DNA of 33,327 nt. Origin: Bacillota bacterium. Its GTDB lineage: Bacteria; Bacillota; UBA4882; UBA8346. The position numbers and the translations under genes were made by a program. Of the stretch, positions 18,391 through 28,755 are shown in pieces. The number at the start of each line of letters is the position of its first letter. The first letter of the stretch is position 1. The DNA lies in NCBI GenBank assembly GCA_029553165.1, contig JAKPCT010000207.1, forward strand, positions 1-33,327, read 5' to 3'. The notes under the pieces are model-generated. The model saw only the letters and a program-made list of their open reading frames with translations, was not told the DNA's origin and did no database searches.

Positions 18391-19512
18391 CTATTTTTTT
18401 GAAGGTAATAAAGACTTTAAACTATTAATCGGAAAACTACCCTTCTGTTCAATTGAGAGTTGCTTAATCTTAAAGAGCAATTCTTTGACCTCTGATTCAT
18501 TAATCAGGATTCCCGCCCGGTCGAGATGATATTTTAACGAAGCCATTCCGGAATGTTTTCCTAGAACAATCTCTGATGATTCCCGTCCGATTACGGTTGG
18601 CGAATATGGTTCATAGGTGGCAGGATTGTTAATGATTCCATGACAATGAATACCGGACTCATGATTAAAAATTGCCGTCCCGGTAATCGGCTTATTTAAA
18701 GGAAGTGTCCTGCCTGAGGCTTCAACTACCATTTGACTCAATTCAAGCATTTTGGTTAAATCGAGATCCAAATCAAGATTCAGGGTTAATTTCAAAGCCA
18801 TCACTACCTCTTCCAACGGCGCATTGCCGGTCCGCTCTCCCAACCCGTTAACCGTTACACTCACCGACTTTGCACCACCCTTTATTGCCGCCAATGTATT
18901 CGCCGTAGCCATTCCCAAGTCATTGTGACCATGAAATTCCAAATCCAATTCCGGCACTTCAGCCATTAATTGTTCAAAGAGTGAATGGACTTGAAACGGA
19001 TTGAGAATACCAACGGTATCAGCAATCCTCACCCGATCACCGTTAAGTTCAGCTACCGACCTGACAAAGATTTTTAAAAACTCAAACGACGCTCGTGAAG
19101 CATCCTGGGCTCCGACTGATACATATTTAAACCTTTGACGGGCATAATTTAAAAGAAATATTAAATTTTTTAAAACCCAATCCTGATCTTTTCCCAAAGC
19201 TTGGAGATGAATCGGGGATACCGGAAAAGAAATATGAACCCGATCAACCCCTGTTGATAACGCCAGATCAAGATCTTCTTGTTTGGCGCGGCACCAACAA
19301 ATCAGGTTTGTCTTCAGTCCCAGCTGATTAATTGCTTTAATGTCTTCGATCTCTGTTTTCCCCATCGCCGGGATCCCAACCTCAAGCTCCGGAATACCCA
19401 TTGCCGCCAGACATGAGGCGATCCTAATCTTTTCTGTTCTTGTAAAGACAACTCCCGGCGTCTGCTCTCCATCACGAAGTGTCGAATCGATCAGCCAGAT
19501 TGTTTTCGGCAT
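18391..19512 (-). CDS. nifV: Homocitrate synthase NifV
   Basis: The 373-residue enzyme condenses acetyl-CoA and 2-oxoglutarate to homocitrate, the organic ligand of the iron-molybdenum cofactor. It has the DmpG/LeuA-type barrel with IDSTLRDGEQTPGV near the N-terminus, the metal-binding EFHGHNDLGMATAN and NGLGERTGNAPLEEVV, and a C-terminal HESGIHCHGI and LGKHSG segment. It lacks the long LeuA allosteric domain, and its place at the end of a nif cluster favours NifV over isopropylmalate synthase. AGGAGG precedes the ATG. The C-terminus ends at a run of seven A just before the stop. Confidence 0.93.
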   Translation of the reverse strand: MPKTIWLIDSTLRDGEQTPGVVFTRTEKIRIASCLAAMGIPELEVGIPAMGKTEIEDIKAINQLGLKTNLICWCRAKQEDLDLALSTGVDRVHISFPVSPIHLQALGKDQDWVLKNLIFLLNYARQRFKYVSVGAQDASRASFEFLKIFVRSVAELNGDRVRIADTVGILNPFQVHSLFEQLMAEVPELDLEFHGHNDLGMATANTLAAIKGGAKSVSVTVNGLGERTGNAPLEEVVMALKLTLNLDLDLDLTKMLELSQMVVEASGRTLPLNKPITGTAIFNHESGIHCHGIINNPATYEPYSPTVIGRESSEIVLGKHSGMASLKYHLDRAGILINESEVKELLFKIKQLSIEQKGSFPINSLKSLLPSKK

Positions 19513-19542
19513 CAGTATCGCCTCCTGTTTTAATTGATTAAT

Positions 19543-19848
19543 TTATGTCAAAATATATTCTTCAGCCACTTCACCGGCTTCCAAGGCATCCAAAATCTGA
19601 TCGATCGCTTCTTCATCCAAGTTACCATACCAATGACCTTCAGGATAAATCACCAGCACCGGCCCGCGATCACAGACTTTCATACATCCCGTATTGGTGA
19701 TCATTACTCCCTCAATCCCACGATCATCAACCTCTGCTTGCAAATACTGGATCAAATCTCCAATACCCCGGCGCCCGCAAGAACCAATGGGCTCCCCGAC
19801 TACCCTTGAACTCGAACAGATAAAGATGTGATGTTTCGGTTTTTCCAT
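19543..19848 (-). CDS. Thioredoxin-fold [2Fe-2S] ferredoxin
   Basis: The 101-residue protein has cysteines at 11, 24, 55 and 59 (ICSSSR, GSCGRRG, TGCMKVC). This spacing closely matches the thioredoxin-like [2Fe-2S] ferredoxin of Clostridium pasteurianum (Cys 11, 24, 56, 60), which is known to interact with the nitrogenase MoFe protein. The C-terminal IYPEGHWYGNLDEEAIDQI is also typical. It lies between nifB and nifV with AAAGGAGGAG upstream of the ATG. A role in electron flow or cofactor assembly for nitrogenase is inferred from that position. Confidence 0.92.
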   Translation of the reverse strand: MEKPKHHIFICSSSRVVGEPIGSCGRRGIGDLIQYLQAEVDDRGIEGVMITNTGCMKVCDRGPVLVIYPEGHWYGNLDEEAIDQILDALEAGEVAEEYILT

Positions 19849-19893
19849 TATTACTCCTCCTTTGGAATAAATTATTAATTTGGTAAGAGTTCT

Positions 19894-21153
19894 TCAGCCA
19901 CAGCCTAACCCATCACCTTTACATGAAAATCCACATTTGGTCACAGTTGCTTTTTTGGGTATCTCTTGACCATTGAGCAGATAACCAACTGCCGTTTCGA
20001 TCATTCCTTCGGTTTCGTAAACCTTAATCCCGCTATCTTTTAGTACTTTTGACGGGTTTTCTCCCACCCCGCTAACTAAAATTGTATGGCAGTCTTTTAA
20101 TGAATCCGCCAATGCCTTCCATCGTTCCACACCGCCACCCGGTTTGGGGGTTTCCCGGGTTTCCACTAATTCGATCCCTGCCGTAGTTGTTTTGAAGATA
20201 TGTAACCAAGTAGCTTCCCCTAAATGTTGATTGACCAGTAATCCTTCCATTGTAGCAACGGCTATATAGGGCCGTTCCTCCTGCGGTTTAATTGGTAATT
20301 TAGCAGCTGTCTCTAACATCTTAATCACGCCCGCCTCCATCTTTGCTCCAATTAGTCCGGCTGCATCAGCCCGGCATCTGGCACAGTGTTTCATCTGGGG
20401 AAGATACTTTTCGGCTTGGGCACGAATCCGGTCAACTTCCTCTGCAGCAGGTGGATTCAATTGTTCAAAATTGCTACCGGCAGCCGGATATAAGGGGATA
20501 CAATTCATCACATTCACTCCAAGCGCTGCCATTTTTTGAGCAACTTCACTAATGTGATCATCATTAACTCCAGGTATAATAATTGTATTTATTTTGACAG
20601 TTATCCCGTAACGCTTCAGTTCGGCAATTGCTTCTAACTGTTTTCCGAGCAAATGTAACGCCCCGTCCACCCCGCGATAAATTACCTTTCCATCCCGGAC
20701 CCAGGCGTAAATCCGGGCACCAATCACCGGATCCACCGCATTAACCGTTACTGTAACATGAGTAACTCCGCTCTCTGCCAGTTCTTTGATATATGGCGCT
20801 AAGTTCAAACCATTTGTAGCCAAACAGAAGATCAAATTCGAATAATGTTGTTGAATTAAACTGATTGTTTGCAAAGTTTCTTCAGGATTAGCCATCGGAT
20901 CACCAGGTCCTGCAATTCCGATTGTGGAGAGGTTTGCGTTTTGTTCTAAATAATTCTCAACATATCTTAAAGCTTGCCCTGGAGACAGTATCCGACTGGT
21001 TACCCCAGGACGGCTCTCATTAACACAATCGTATTTTCGGTTACAAAAATTGCATTGAATATTACACTTAGGCGCAACCGGCAGATGAAGCCTGCCATAT
21101 TGATGGCGCGCACCGGCATTAAAACAAGGATGTTTTGTTTGTATATTAACCAT
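19894..21153 (-). CDS. nifB: NifB, FeMo-cofactor precursor synthase (radical SAM + NifX-like domain)
   Basis: The 419-residue protein builds the NifB-co [8Fe-9S-C] core from two [4Fe-4S] clusters and SAM. The radical SAM motif CNIQCNFCNRKYDC (Cys 30, 34, 37) follows the NifB opening HPCFNAGARHQYGRLHLPVAPK. GIAGPGDPMAN and the HCARCRADAAGLIG cluster motif are present. The C-terminal third (YIAVATMEGLLVNQHLGEATWLHIFK onward) is a NifX/NafY-like cofactor-binding domain, and the tail ends in Cys-rich KCGFSCKGDGLGCG. I use ATG 21153 with GGAAGGG upstream rather than the ATG at 21171. It follows nifN by 50 bp, and there is no separate nifX. Confidence 0.96.
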   Translation of the reverse strand: MVNIQTKHPCFNAGARHQYGRLHLPVAPKCNIQCNFCNRKYDCVNESRPGVTSRILSPGQALRYVENYLEQNANLSTIGIAGPGDPMANPEETLQTISLIQQHYSNLIFCLATNGLNLAPYIKELAESGVTHVTVTVNAVDPVIGARIYAWVRDGKVIYRGVDGALHLLGKQLEAIAELKRYGITVKINTIIIPGVNDDHISEVAQKMAALGVNVMNCIPLYPAAGSNFEQLNPPAAEEVDRIRAQAEKYLPQMKHCARCRADAAGLIGAKMEAGVIKMLETAAKLPIKPQEERPYIAVATMEGLLVNQHLGEATWLHIFKTTTAGIELVETRETPKPGGGVERWKALADSLKDCHTILVSGVGENPSKVLKDSGIKVYETEGMIETAVGYLLNGQEIPKKATVTKCGFSCKGDGLGCG

Positions 21154-21203
21154 GGTAATCCCTTCCTTCATCTTCAGAAATATCGGTCCTGCAATTGGTG
21201 TTA

Positions 21204-22567
21204 TTAAATATAACTGTATCCAATCGACGAACTATCCTGTCGTTTACGGATAATCTCATTAACAATCTGGTCAAACAACATCTGAGCACCACTATATCCC
21301 AGATGGAGAACCCGCTGCCCCCCCAATCCGGTCATGTATTGGAAAGCCGACTCTAATTAATGGTTTATCAATCTTCCGGGCAATCGGGTAGCCCTTACTG
21401 TTTCCGATCAGCAAATCCGGTTGAACTGCTTCAACTACTGCAGCAATTTCATCAAAGTCAACACCTTCGATCACTTGTAATTCCTCATTAAATTGTGGTA
21501 ACATCTCTCTTAATTGTGTTTCCAATCTTCCCGTTTCCGTTCCTGTGGCACACAATACCGGGATAATTCCAATTTCAGCTAAAAAGTTAGCAATTCCCAG
21601 CGCTATTTCAGGCTCACCGTAAAGAACCGCCTTTTTTTCCAAATAAATACTTATGTCCGTCAATATACGAATCAACCAAACGTCCCCGTTCCGCTTGATA
21701 ACTTTGCGGAATTTCATTGCCGCTTAATTCCGAAAGGAGTTTCAAGAAGCGATCGGTTCCTTTGATTCCGATCGGTAGCCCCAACTGATAGGATTTCACC
21801 TCATATTTCTCCGCCAAGAAAAGAGCTGCGTTTTGATTAGGGTTAACTGTTAAACCAAATTGGATCGATGCCTGGGCCCGGCCTGACGCTTTAATCTTTT
21901 CAACTCCGGTACCACCGGGAGCAATTTTATGATAGTTATTCCATGTCGGACCGTCCATCGTCTCCGAATAATCAGGCAACAACATTAAATCCAGTCCAAA
22001 GTCGGCAAATGTCGCTTTCAAATACCGGAGATCAGCCGCCGATACCATCCCAGGAAACAGATTAACCAGCTTCGTCTTCGGACCACCGGCAGCTAATTGT
22101 TGAATAACCGCAAAAACCGCAGCATTAAATCCATCAATATGCGAACCTTGATAACTGGGAGTAGCAACCGAAACGATTATTGGCTGTTTACTATCACTAT
22201 TCTCTTGATGAAAATGGTGCAAAATCAGCCTAACATCATCACCGATTGTTTCGCTAAGACAAGTGGTGGCGATCCCTATTAACCCAGGTTGATATTGCGA
22301 TATCACATTTCGAAGCGCCTTCTTTAAATTCTCTTCGCCACCAAAAATCGTAGCCGATTCGCTAAAACTCGAAGAGGCAATATCGATCGGTTCTTTAAAA
22401 TGACTGATTAAATACCTCCGAATGTAAGTGGCACAACCTTGCGAACCATGTAACAGAGGTATTGCCCCTTCAATTCCTTTAAAAACCAGTGAAGCTCCCA
22501 ATGGGTTGCAAAGTTTGCAAGCATTTACCGTAATCGCTTTGGCTTGTGTTTTCCGGTCATAACTCAT
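21204..22567 (-). pseudogene. nifN: nifN, FeMo-cofactor scaffold subunit, interrupted by two +1 frameshifts
   Basis: NifN pairs with NifE to form the scaffold on which FeMo-co matures. The first frame (22567 down to about 21638) is clear NifN: CKLCNPLGASLVFKGIEGAIPLLHGSQGCATYIRRY through DSYIDGHKYLFGKK. The reading frame then changes at a run of seven A (21632-21638 on the coding strand); removing one A gives AVLYGEPEIALGIANFLAEIGIIPVLCATG. A second change at seven G (21318-21324) is needed to continue DRIGG into QRVLHLGYSGAQMLFDQIVNE, ending at TAA 21204. With both corrected the protein is 453 residues, normal for NifN. No other damage is seen. Sequencing error, recent mutation or transcript slippage are all possible. 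Confidence 0.88.
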
Positions 22568-23927
22568 TGGAGATACCCCCTTTAAGTTGCTCCTGGTTAC
22601 GCCGTGGAGCAAATTGCCATACCGGACTCATCACTGATGAATAAACTTCTCTGGCAAAGTTTAACATCCCAACAAATCCGGCCAAGGCAATTTTCCGTTC
22701 GTGATTGTGGTCACAAAATCCAATTCCCAGCTTATAAGCAATCGGACGCTCTTTAACTCCGCCAATAAATAAGTCGATCTCTTTCTCCTGCAGGAAATTG
22801 GATAACTCTAACGGATTGGAATCATCAACAATAATCGTTCCTTCATCACACAGCTCTTTGAGAAGATTGTAGTCAGTTTTATTCCCGGTTTGCGAACCAA
22901 CCAGCGCTACTTGAATACCCAAAATCCTTAATGCTTTAACCAGCGAAAACGCTTTAAATGTTCCCCCAACATAGATCGCTGCTTTTTTCCCATTAAGCAC
23001 CTTCCGAAGTTCCAGCAGTTGCGGATAGATCAGATTGATCTCATCCCGTACCAACTCTTGAGTACGTTTTAACATCTCCGGATCATTGAAAAATCTGGCA
23101 ACGCTATATAAAGACTCCGCCATATCCTCAATTCCAAAATAGGATACTTGAAGCGAAGGAATCTGGTATTTCTCCTGCATCAGTTTTGCTAAATAGTTCA
23201 TCGAACCGGAACACTGTACCAGGTTTAATGCCGCACCATGAGCCCGTTCAATCTCTTTGATACGTCCATCACCGGTTATTGCGGCAACTACTTCGACACC
23301 CATTTTGCGATAGTAATCCTTGATAATCCATAATTCACCGGCCAGATTGAAATCGCCCAAAATATTAATACTATGGCGGGAAATGTCATCGGTCGCTCCC
23401 TTACCAATCAGTTGCATCAAAGCAAAACAAGCAGCCCGGTAACCATCTTTTTTAGTACCTTTGAAGCCTTCGGAATCAACTGAAATAACCGGAATCCCTC
23501 TTTCAGAACTGACCCTCTTACAAACTGCGGTAACATCATCCCCAATTACTCCTACAATACAAGTCGAGTAAACAAATGCTGCCTCCGGGTGATAACGATC
23601 AATCAATTCGATCAATGATTGGTATAACTTTGGTTCCCCGCCATTAATAACATCCTTCTCCCGCAGATCGGTCGAAAAACTCAGGCGGTGCAGTTCCGGA
23701 CCGGATGAAAGCGCTCCCCTGATATCCCAGGTGTAAGCAGCACAACCAACTGGACCATGAACCAGATGAACTGCATCAGCAATCGGATAAAGCACTACCC
23801 TTGAGCCACAGAAAACACAAGCTCTTTGACTCACCGACCCGGCAACACTCTGCTTTTCACATTCAATCTGAAACGAATCATCACCGACCCGGGCAACCTG
23901 CCTTTTTCTCTCATCAAGCACCTTCAC
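22557..23927 (-). CDS. nifE: NifE, FeMo-cofactor scaffold subunit
   Basis: The 456-residue protein is the alpha-like subunit of the NifEN scaffold. Family signatures are ACVFCGSRVVLYPIADAVHLVHGPVGCAAYTWDIRGA, the STDLREKDVINGGEPKLYQ segment, STCIVGVIGDDVTAVC and SEGFKGTKKDGYRAAC. The FeMo-co His of NifD is absent, as expected. The start is GTG at 23927 (MKVLDERKRQ) because AAGGAGG lies 8 nt upstream; a GTG three codons earlier overlaps that site. Its end overlaps nifN by 11 bp. The 124-bp gap after nifK holds a stem-loop that might set the NifEN-to-NifDK ratio. Confidence 0.95.
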   Translation of the reverse strand: MKVLDERKRQVARVGDDSFQIECEKQSVAGSVSQRACVFCGSRVVLYPIADAVHLVHGPVGCAAYTWDIRGALSSGPELHRLSFSTDLREKDVINGGEPKLYQSLIELIDRYHPEAAFVYSTCIVGVIGDDVTAVCKRVSSERGIPVISVDSEGFKGTKKDGYRAACFALMQLIGKGATDDISRHSINILGDFNLAGELWIIKDYYRKMGVEVVAAITGDGRIKEIERAHGAALNLVQCSGSMNYLAKLMQEKYQIPSLQVSYFGIEDMAESLYSVARFFNDPEMLKRTQELVRDEINLIYPQLLELRKVLNGKKAAIYVGGTFKAFSLVKALRILGIQVALVGSQTGNKTDYNLLKELCDEGTIIVDDSNPLELSNFLQEKEIDLFIGGVKERPIAYKLGIGFCDHNHERKIALAGFVGMLNFAREVYSSVMSPVWQFAPRRNQEQLKGGISNEL

Positions 23928-23998
23928 TACACCCACCTCCTTTTTGATTCAAAAAATTGTTAAGTCATAACTACTTATTATTTCTTATAATTGACATC

Positions 23999-24044
23999 TT
24001 CGAGTTGAAGAATTGTTCATTAATGAATTAGCCCCTTCTTCGAA
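23999..24044 (-). other. Stem-loop in nifK-nifE gap
   Basis: Coding-strand arms TTCGAAGAA and TTCTTCAACTCGAA (3-nt bulge) enclose an inner palindrome TTCATTAATGAA. There is no strong T-run after it, so it is more likely an RNA-processing or stability element than a terminator. Confidence 0.45.
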
Positions 24045-24060
24045 TACACATTCCTACTCA

Positions 24061-25434
24061 TTAAAGGACTAACTCAAAGGACTCTTCAGCACTGTCGCGG
24101 TCCTTACGGTCCAGTAATGCATTGAGAATCTTCTCTACCAAAAGCAGCGCTCCGCTGTAACCAACACTTGGGAAGTAAGAATGTCCAATCCGGTCCAGGA
24201 TCGGAAAACCGTAACGAATAAACGGAATATCTTCATCACGGGCAATATACTTGCCGTAAGTATTGCCGATCAATAAATCAACCGGTTCATTCTTAATCCA
24301 TTGATGCAACATGAAGACGTCCGAGCTTTGTTTGAATTTTGCTTCCGGAATATCTTTTAAGATCTCCGCCATCCGTTCTTCGAACCTCTTCCCTTGTGAA
24401 CCGGTAACTACGTATACCGGACGCATATTTAAAGTTACCAAAAATTCACTCAAGGCAATTAATTGATCCGGATCACCAAACAACGCGACCCGTTTACCAT
24501 AGAAGTATTGTTGCATATCACTGATCACGTCGATTAACCGGCCCCGTTCGACATTGATCGATTCTGGCACTGCCACACCGGCCATCTTCCGGAGCGAATC
24601 AATGAAACGATCGGTTGCCAGTAATCCGATCGGCAGATCAAGTACTTCGTAGTTCACTTTGCATTTACTGTCCAATGCTTCAGCCGCCGGAGCAGATGCA
24701 AATTGACCCAAGGCAATGGTCCCAATGCTGTCACCGGTAGATCGCAATTCATCGATGGTAACTCCGCCTTTAGGGTAAAACTGATGCTTACCGGTCAATG
24801 GAGCATCAAGAACTTCGGAGGTATCAGGAAAGAGCACTGACTTGACATTCATCTCTTTAACAATCCGTTTAATCTCCCGCATATCAGCAGGCTCAACCCA
24901 CCCCGGAATGATATTAACCTGATCCTTCTTCTCACCGGTTGCTTCAGCAAAATACTTAACCATTCCCTTAACCATATTGGCAAAACCGGTTACATGCGAA
25001 CCGACAAAACTGGGGGTATTGCAATGAATAACATATTTACCGGCCGGTACTTTTCCATCCTCGATAGCTTTGGAGATAATCTGCGGAATATCATCACCGA
25101 TAACCTCACTCAAACAAGTGGTATGGACCGCAATAATATCAGGATTGTAAATATTAAAAATATTATTGATCGCTTCCAAAAGGTTGGCTTGCCCGCCAAA
25201 GACCGAAGCTCCCTCTGTAAATGAACTGGTTGAAGCCATAACCGGTTCTTTATAATGCCGCGTCAAAGTACTCCGATGATACGAACAACATCCTTGGGAA
25301 CCATGACTATGAGGCAAGCAATTATGAATTCCTAAAGCGGCATACATGGCACCGATCGGCTGACAGGTCTTTGCCGGATTAACCGTTAACGCCTCGCGTT
25401 CCTTGATCTCCGCAGTCGTATGTCTTAATAACAT
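24061..25434 (-). CDS. nifK: Nitrogenase MoFe protein beta subunit
   Basis: The 457-residue subunit shares the P-cluster with NifD. Signatures are NPAKTCQPIGAMYAALGIHNCLPHSHGSQGCCSYHRSTLTRHYKEP (P-cluster cysteines), FTEGASVFGGQANL and HTTCLSEVIGDDI. The N-terminal extension of about 50 residues found in Azotobacter NifK is absent, as in Clostridium. I chose ATG 25434 with AGGAGG 9 nt upstream; an in-frame TTG lies three codons before. It follows nifD by 35 bp. Confidence 0.97.
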   Translation of the reverse strand: MLLRHTTAEIKEREALTVNPAKTCQPIGAMYAALGIHNCLPHSHGSQGCCSYHRSTLTRHYKEPVMASTSSFTEGASVFGGQANLLEAINNIFNIYNPDIIAVHTTCLSEVIGDDIPQIISKAIEDGKVPAGKYVIHCNTPSFVGSHVTGFANMVKGMVKYFAEATGEKKDQVNIIPGWVEPADMREIKRIVKEMNVKSVLFPDTSEVLDAPLTGKHQFYPKGGVTIDELRSTGDSIGTIALGQFASAPAAEALDSKCKVNYEVLDLPIGLLATDRFIDSLRKMAGVAVPESINVERGRLIDVISDMQQYFYGKRVALFGDPDQLIALSEFLVTLNMRPVYVVTGSQGKRFEERMAEILKDIPEAKFKQSSDVFMLHQWIKNEPVDLLIGNTYGKYIARDEDIPFIRYGFPILDRIGHSYFPSVGYSGALLLVEKILNALLDRKDRDSAEESFELVL

Positions 25435-25469
25435 CTTGTTCAACCTCCTTTTAGTAAAATTACAATTGT

Positions 25470-27089
25470 TTATTTAACGAAAGTTGCGGTAATTTCCGGT
25501 TCTTTCTCCCATGGAGCTTTGAGATAATTCCAAATCTTCGTATTAACTATGCGATTAATATCATTATAGAAATTAATTGCTCCTTTAAAACCGGCATAAG
25601 GTCCGCTGTAATCGTAACTGTGCAATTGCTTACAAGGAACTCCCATCTTCTGAATACAATACTTCTCTTTAATCCCGGCACAGAAGACCGCAGGTTTATA
25701 AAATTCAATTAACTTCTCCATCTCATAATGACTGATATCATCAATTACCAATGTGCCTTTTTGCATATCCGCCATCATACCTTCATAGTCTTTAAACCCA
25801 AAACCCTGTGCTTTGAGCGCTTCAACTTCAGCCTCACTCTTACGCGGACGATATTTCTCCGGATCGGGTTCAACATGAAGCTCTTCAATATTGCGACTGT
25901 CAGCATCAATTTTAATATTTGGCAATACACGGCGGCCTTCATAATCATCACGATGGGCAAACTCATAACCGGCGGCTATTGTTTTCATCCCCATCTCATC
26001 AAAGAGCTCTTGATAATGATGTGCCCGGGAACCACCGACAAATAACATTGCGGTTTTTCCTTCACACTGCTTTCTGACCTCATTCTTAACTTTATCAACT
26101 TCAAGCATCTCTTCGGCAATAACTTTTTCAACCCGTTCGATCAACTCCGGATCACCAAAGTATTGCGCAATTTTACGGAGTGACTTCGCAGTGGATTCGG
26201 CTCCGATAAAATTAACTTTGATCCATGGGATTCCGTATTTGGTCTCCATCATTTCGGCCACATAGTTAATTGAACGGTGGCACATTACTGCATTCAAGTC
26301 GGCAGTATGCGCATTGGCGAAGTAATCATAGGATGAGTTACCACTGAAAGTCGCTATTAAATCAATTCCGCATTTCTCTAATAAATCTTCAATTACAAAT
26401 GCGTCACCGCCAATGTTGTATTCACCTAAGATGTTAATCCGGTATTTACTGGTGCCCTTAACCTCATCATCCAAACCAATAACATGTTTAAATAATTGGT
26501 TATTGGCGATATGGTGTCCCGCCGATTGACTGACGCCTTTGTAGCCTTCACAACTAAATCCAAATATATTGATGCCTAATTTCTCTTTCATCTCGCGGGC
26601 AACGGCATGAACATCATCACCAATCAATCCAACCGGACAGGTGGCGAAGATCCCGATAGCTTTGGGTTTGAAAATCTCATAAGCCTCCTGAATCGCCTGC
26701 CGTAGCTTTTTTTCACCACCAAAAACAATATCATCTTCCTGCATGTCAGTTGAGAAACAATAGGTTATTAAATTGTAGTCCTCATCTCCCTGAGGCCTGG
26801 TTTGATTTCTTCGGGTTAACCAACTGTAAAAACCACATCCAATTGGTCCGTGAGTAATATTAAGAATGTCACGGGTCGGACCAAGCACAACCCCTTTACA
26901 ACCAGCATAAGTACAACCTCTTTGGGTGATTATCCCTGGAATGGTTCGAACATTGGCGTTGATTTCAGGCATAGTCCCCACTTCAGGGTCATTAATCACA
27001 ATCTGTTTCGAACGTTTACGAGCGACTTTGGTCGGATATATCTTCAGCAACTCTTCTTTAGTTGCTTGCGGATCTTTTTCGAGTGCCAT
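25470..27089 (-). CDS. nifD: Nitrogenase MoFe protein alpha subunit
   Basis: The 539-residue subunit holds FeMo-co. It shows P-cluster sequences GCTYAGCKGVVLGPTRD and THGPIGCGFYSW, ATCPVGLIGDD, the SCEGYKGVSQSAGHHIAN segment with the cofactor-site Gln/His, the FeMo-co cysteine region NAVMCHRSINYVAE, and the His ligand in CKQLHSYDYSGPYAG. A roughly 50-residue insertion (about 370-430, VLPNIKIDADSRNIEELHVEPDPEKYRP...) is typical of Clostridium-type NifD. These features fit the molybdenum enzyme rather than VnfD or AnfD. A run of seven A at 26707-26713 stays in frame here (GGEKKLRQ). Confidence 0.97.
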   Translation of the reverse strand: MALEKDPQATKEELLKIYPTKVARKRSKQIVINDPEVGTMPEINANVRTIPGIITQRGCTYAGCKGVVLGPTRDILNITHGPIGCGFYSWLTRRNQTRPQGDEDYNLITYCFSTDMQEDDIVFGGEKKLRQAIQEAYEIFKPKAIGIFATCPVGLIGDDVHAVAREMKEKLGINIFGFSCEGYKGVSQSAGHHIANNQLFKHVIGLDDEVKGTSKYRINILGEYNIGGDAFVIEDLLEKCGIDLIATFSGNSSYDYFANAHTADLNAVMCHRSINYVAEMMETKYGIPWIKVNFIGAESTAKSLRKIAQYFGDPELIERVEKVIAEEMLEVDKVKNEVRKQCEGKTAMLFVGGSRAHHYQELFDEMGMKTIAAGYEFAHRDDYEGRRVLPNIKIDADSRNIEELHVEPDPEKYRPRKSEAEVEALKAQGFGFKDYEGMMADMQKGTLVIDDISHYEMEKLIEFYKPAVFCAGIKEKYCIQKMGVPCKQLHSYDYSGPYAGFKGAINFYNDINRIVNTKIWNYLKAPWEKEPEITATFVK

Positions 27090-27114
27090 ATTAATTCCCT
27101 CCTATCTTGGTAAG

Positions 27115-27498
27115 TTAGAGCTCATCTAAAACAATTTCTCCGGTTTCACCAGTCCGTACCCGGACAGCATCAATTACCGGCATAACAAATACCTTACCAT
27201 CACCAGGCTGACCCGTTTGATTCACTTTAATAATGGTATCAACTGTCAACTGGACCATATTATCCGGGACAACGATCCATAATAACCGTTTGGGGATCAA
27301 ACGCGGGCCCTTCCCGAGTTGGGAGATCGCCTCTTCATAACCATCTCTGGCGCCTTCCAACAACTTATAATCGACATTGCCTTTGCCGCGCCCCATCACC
27401 CTGCCAGTGGCAGTAAATGAGGAAATCCCGGCATCAGCCAATGCTTTTTTGGTCTTGTTCATCATGTTCATCCTGATAACTGCCATAACCTCTTTCAT
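27115..27498 (-). CDS. nifI2: NifI2, PII-like nitrogenase switch-off regulator
   Basis: The 127-residue PII-family protein forms a complex with NifI1 that binds dinitrogenase and blocks it when ammonium is plentiful; 2-oxoglutarate and ATP relieve the block (known from Methanococcus). It starts MKEVMAVIRMNMMNKTKKALADAG and has GRVMGRGKGNVDY, a long T-loop region, and TGQPGDGKVFVMPVIDAVRVRTGE. The lack of the GlnB uridylylation tyrosine context and its place between nifH and nifD separate it from GlnB/GlnK. GGGGGC lies upstream of the ATG. Confidence 0.94.
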   Translation of the reverse strand: MKEVMAVIRMNMMNKTKKALADAGISSFTATGRVMGRGKGNVDYKLLEGARDGYEEAISQLGKGPRLIPKRLLWIVVPDNMVQLTVDTIIKVNQTGQPGDGKVFVMPVIDAVRVRTGETGEIVLDEL

Positions 27499-27515
27499 CC
27501 AGAAGACGCCCCCTT

Positions 27516-27842
27516 TCAGGTCTCTTTAACACCGGAACTAATGGTATAAACCTCAGTAACAGGTGTGATAAATATTTTGCCGTCACCATACGAACCTTTT
27601 TCACCGGTTCTGGCGCTGTCCATTATTGTTTTAATTACAAATTCACGATCTTTATCCTGAATAACGACGATTAATAATTCTTTTGGCAATTCATCGTAGT
27701 GAATCTCTCCGACTTTTAAACCACGCTGTTTGCCGCGTCCAAAAACGGCAATTTTAGTAACTGCGGGAAAACCGGCATCCATCAACGCTGCTAACACATC
27801 ATCCGATTTTTCCGGACGAACAATTGCTCTAATCATCAACAT
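27516..27842 (-). CDS. nifI1: NifI1, PII-like nitrogenase switch-off regulator
   Basis: The 108-residue PII-family partner of NifI2 begins MLMIRAIVRPEKSDDVLAALMDAGF and contains VFGRGKQRGLKVGEIHYDELPKELL and TGEKGSYGDGKIFITPVTEVYTISSG, a close match to NifI1 of anaerobes. I use ATG 27842 because AGGAGG lies 8 nt upstream; a TTG-initiated reading to 27884 adds an acidic, non-family stretch. The nifH-I1-I2-D order is typical of methanogens and anaerobic Firmicutes and implies post-translational control of nitrogenase by ammonium. Confidence 0.95.
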   Translation of the reverse strand: MLMIRAIVRPEKSDDVLAALMDAGFPAVTKIAVFGRGKQRGLKVGEIHYDELPKELLIVVIQDKDREFVIKTIMDSARTGEKGSYGDGKIFITPVTEVYTISSGVKET

Positions 27843-27912
27843 AACTGTTTCCTCCTCTTTTTTAAGATCATCATCCAGTCTCAAGCTTTACGAGCACCGA
27901 ATTTAAAGAATT

Positions 27913-28749
<837 letters not shown>

Positions 28750-28755
28750 TCACTT

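Noticed and set aside
18391-19512. LeuA (isopropylmalate synthase) for the nifV gene
   Set aside because: It lacks the C-terminal LeuA regulatory domain and sits at the end of a nif cluster.
27115-27842. GlnB/GlnK identity for the two PII-like genes
   Set aside because: Position between nifH and nifD and the NifI-type sequence signatures point to NifI1 and NifI2.
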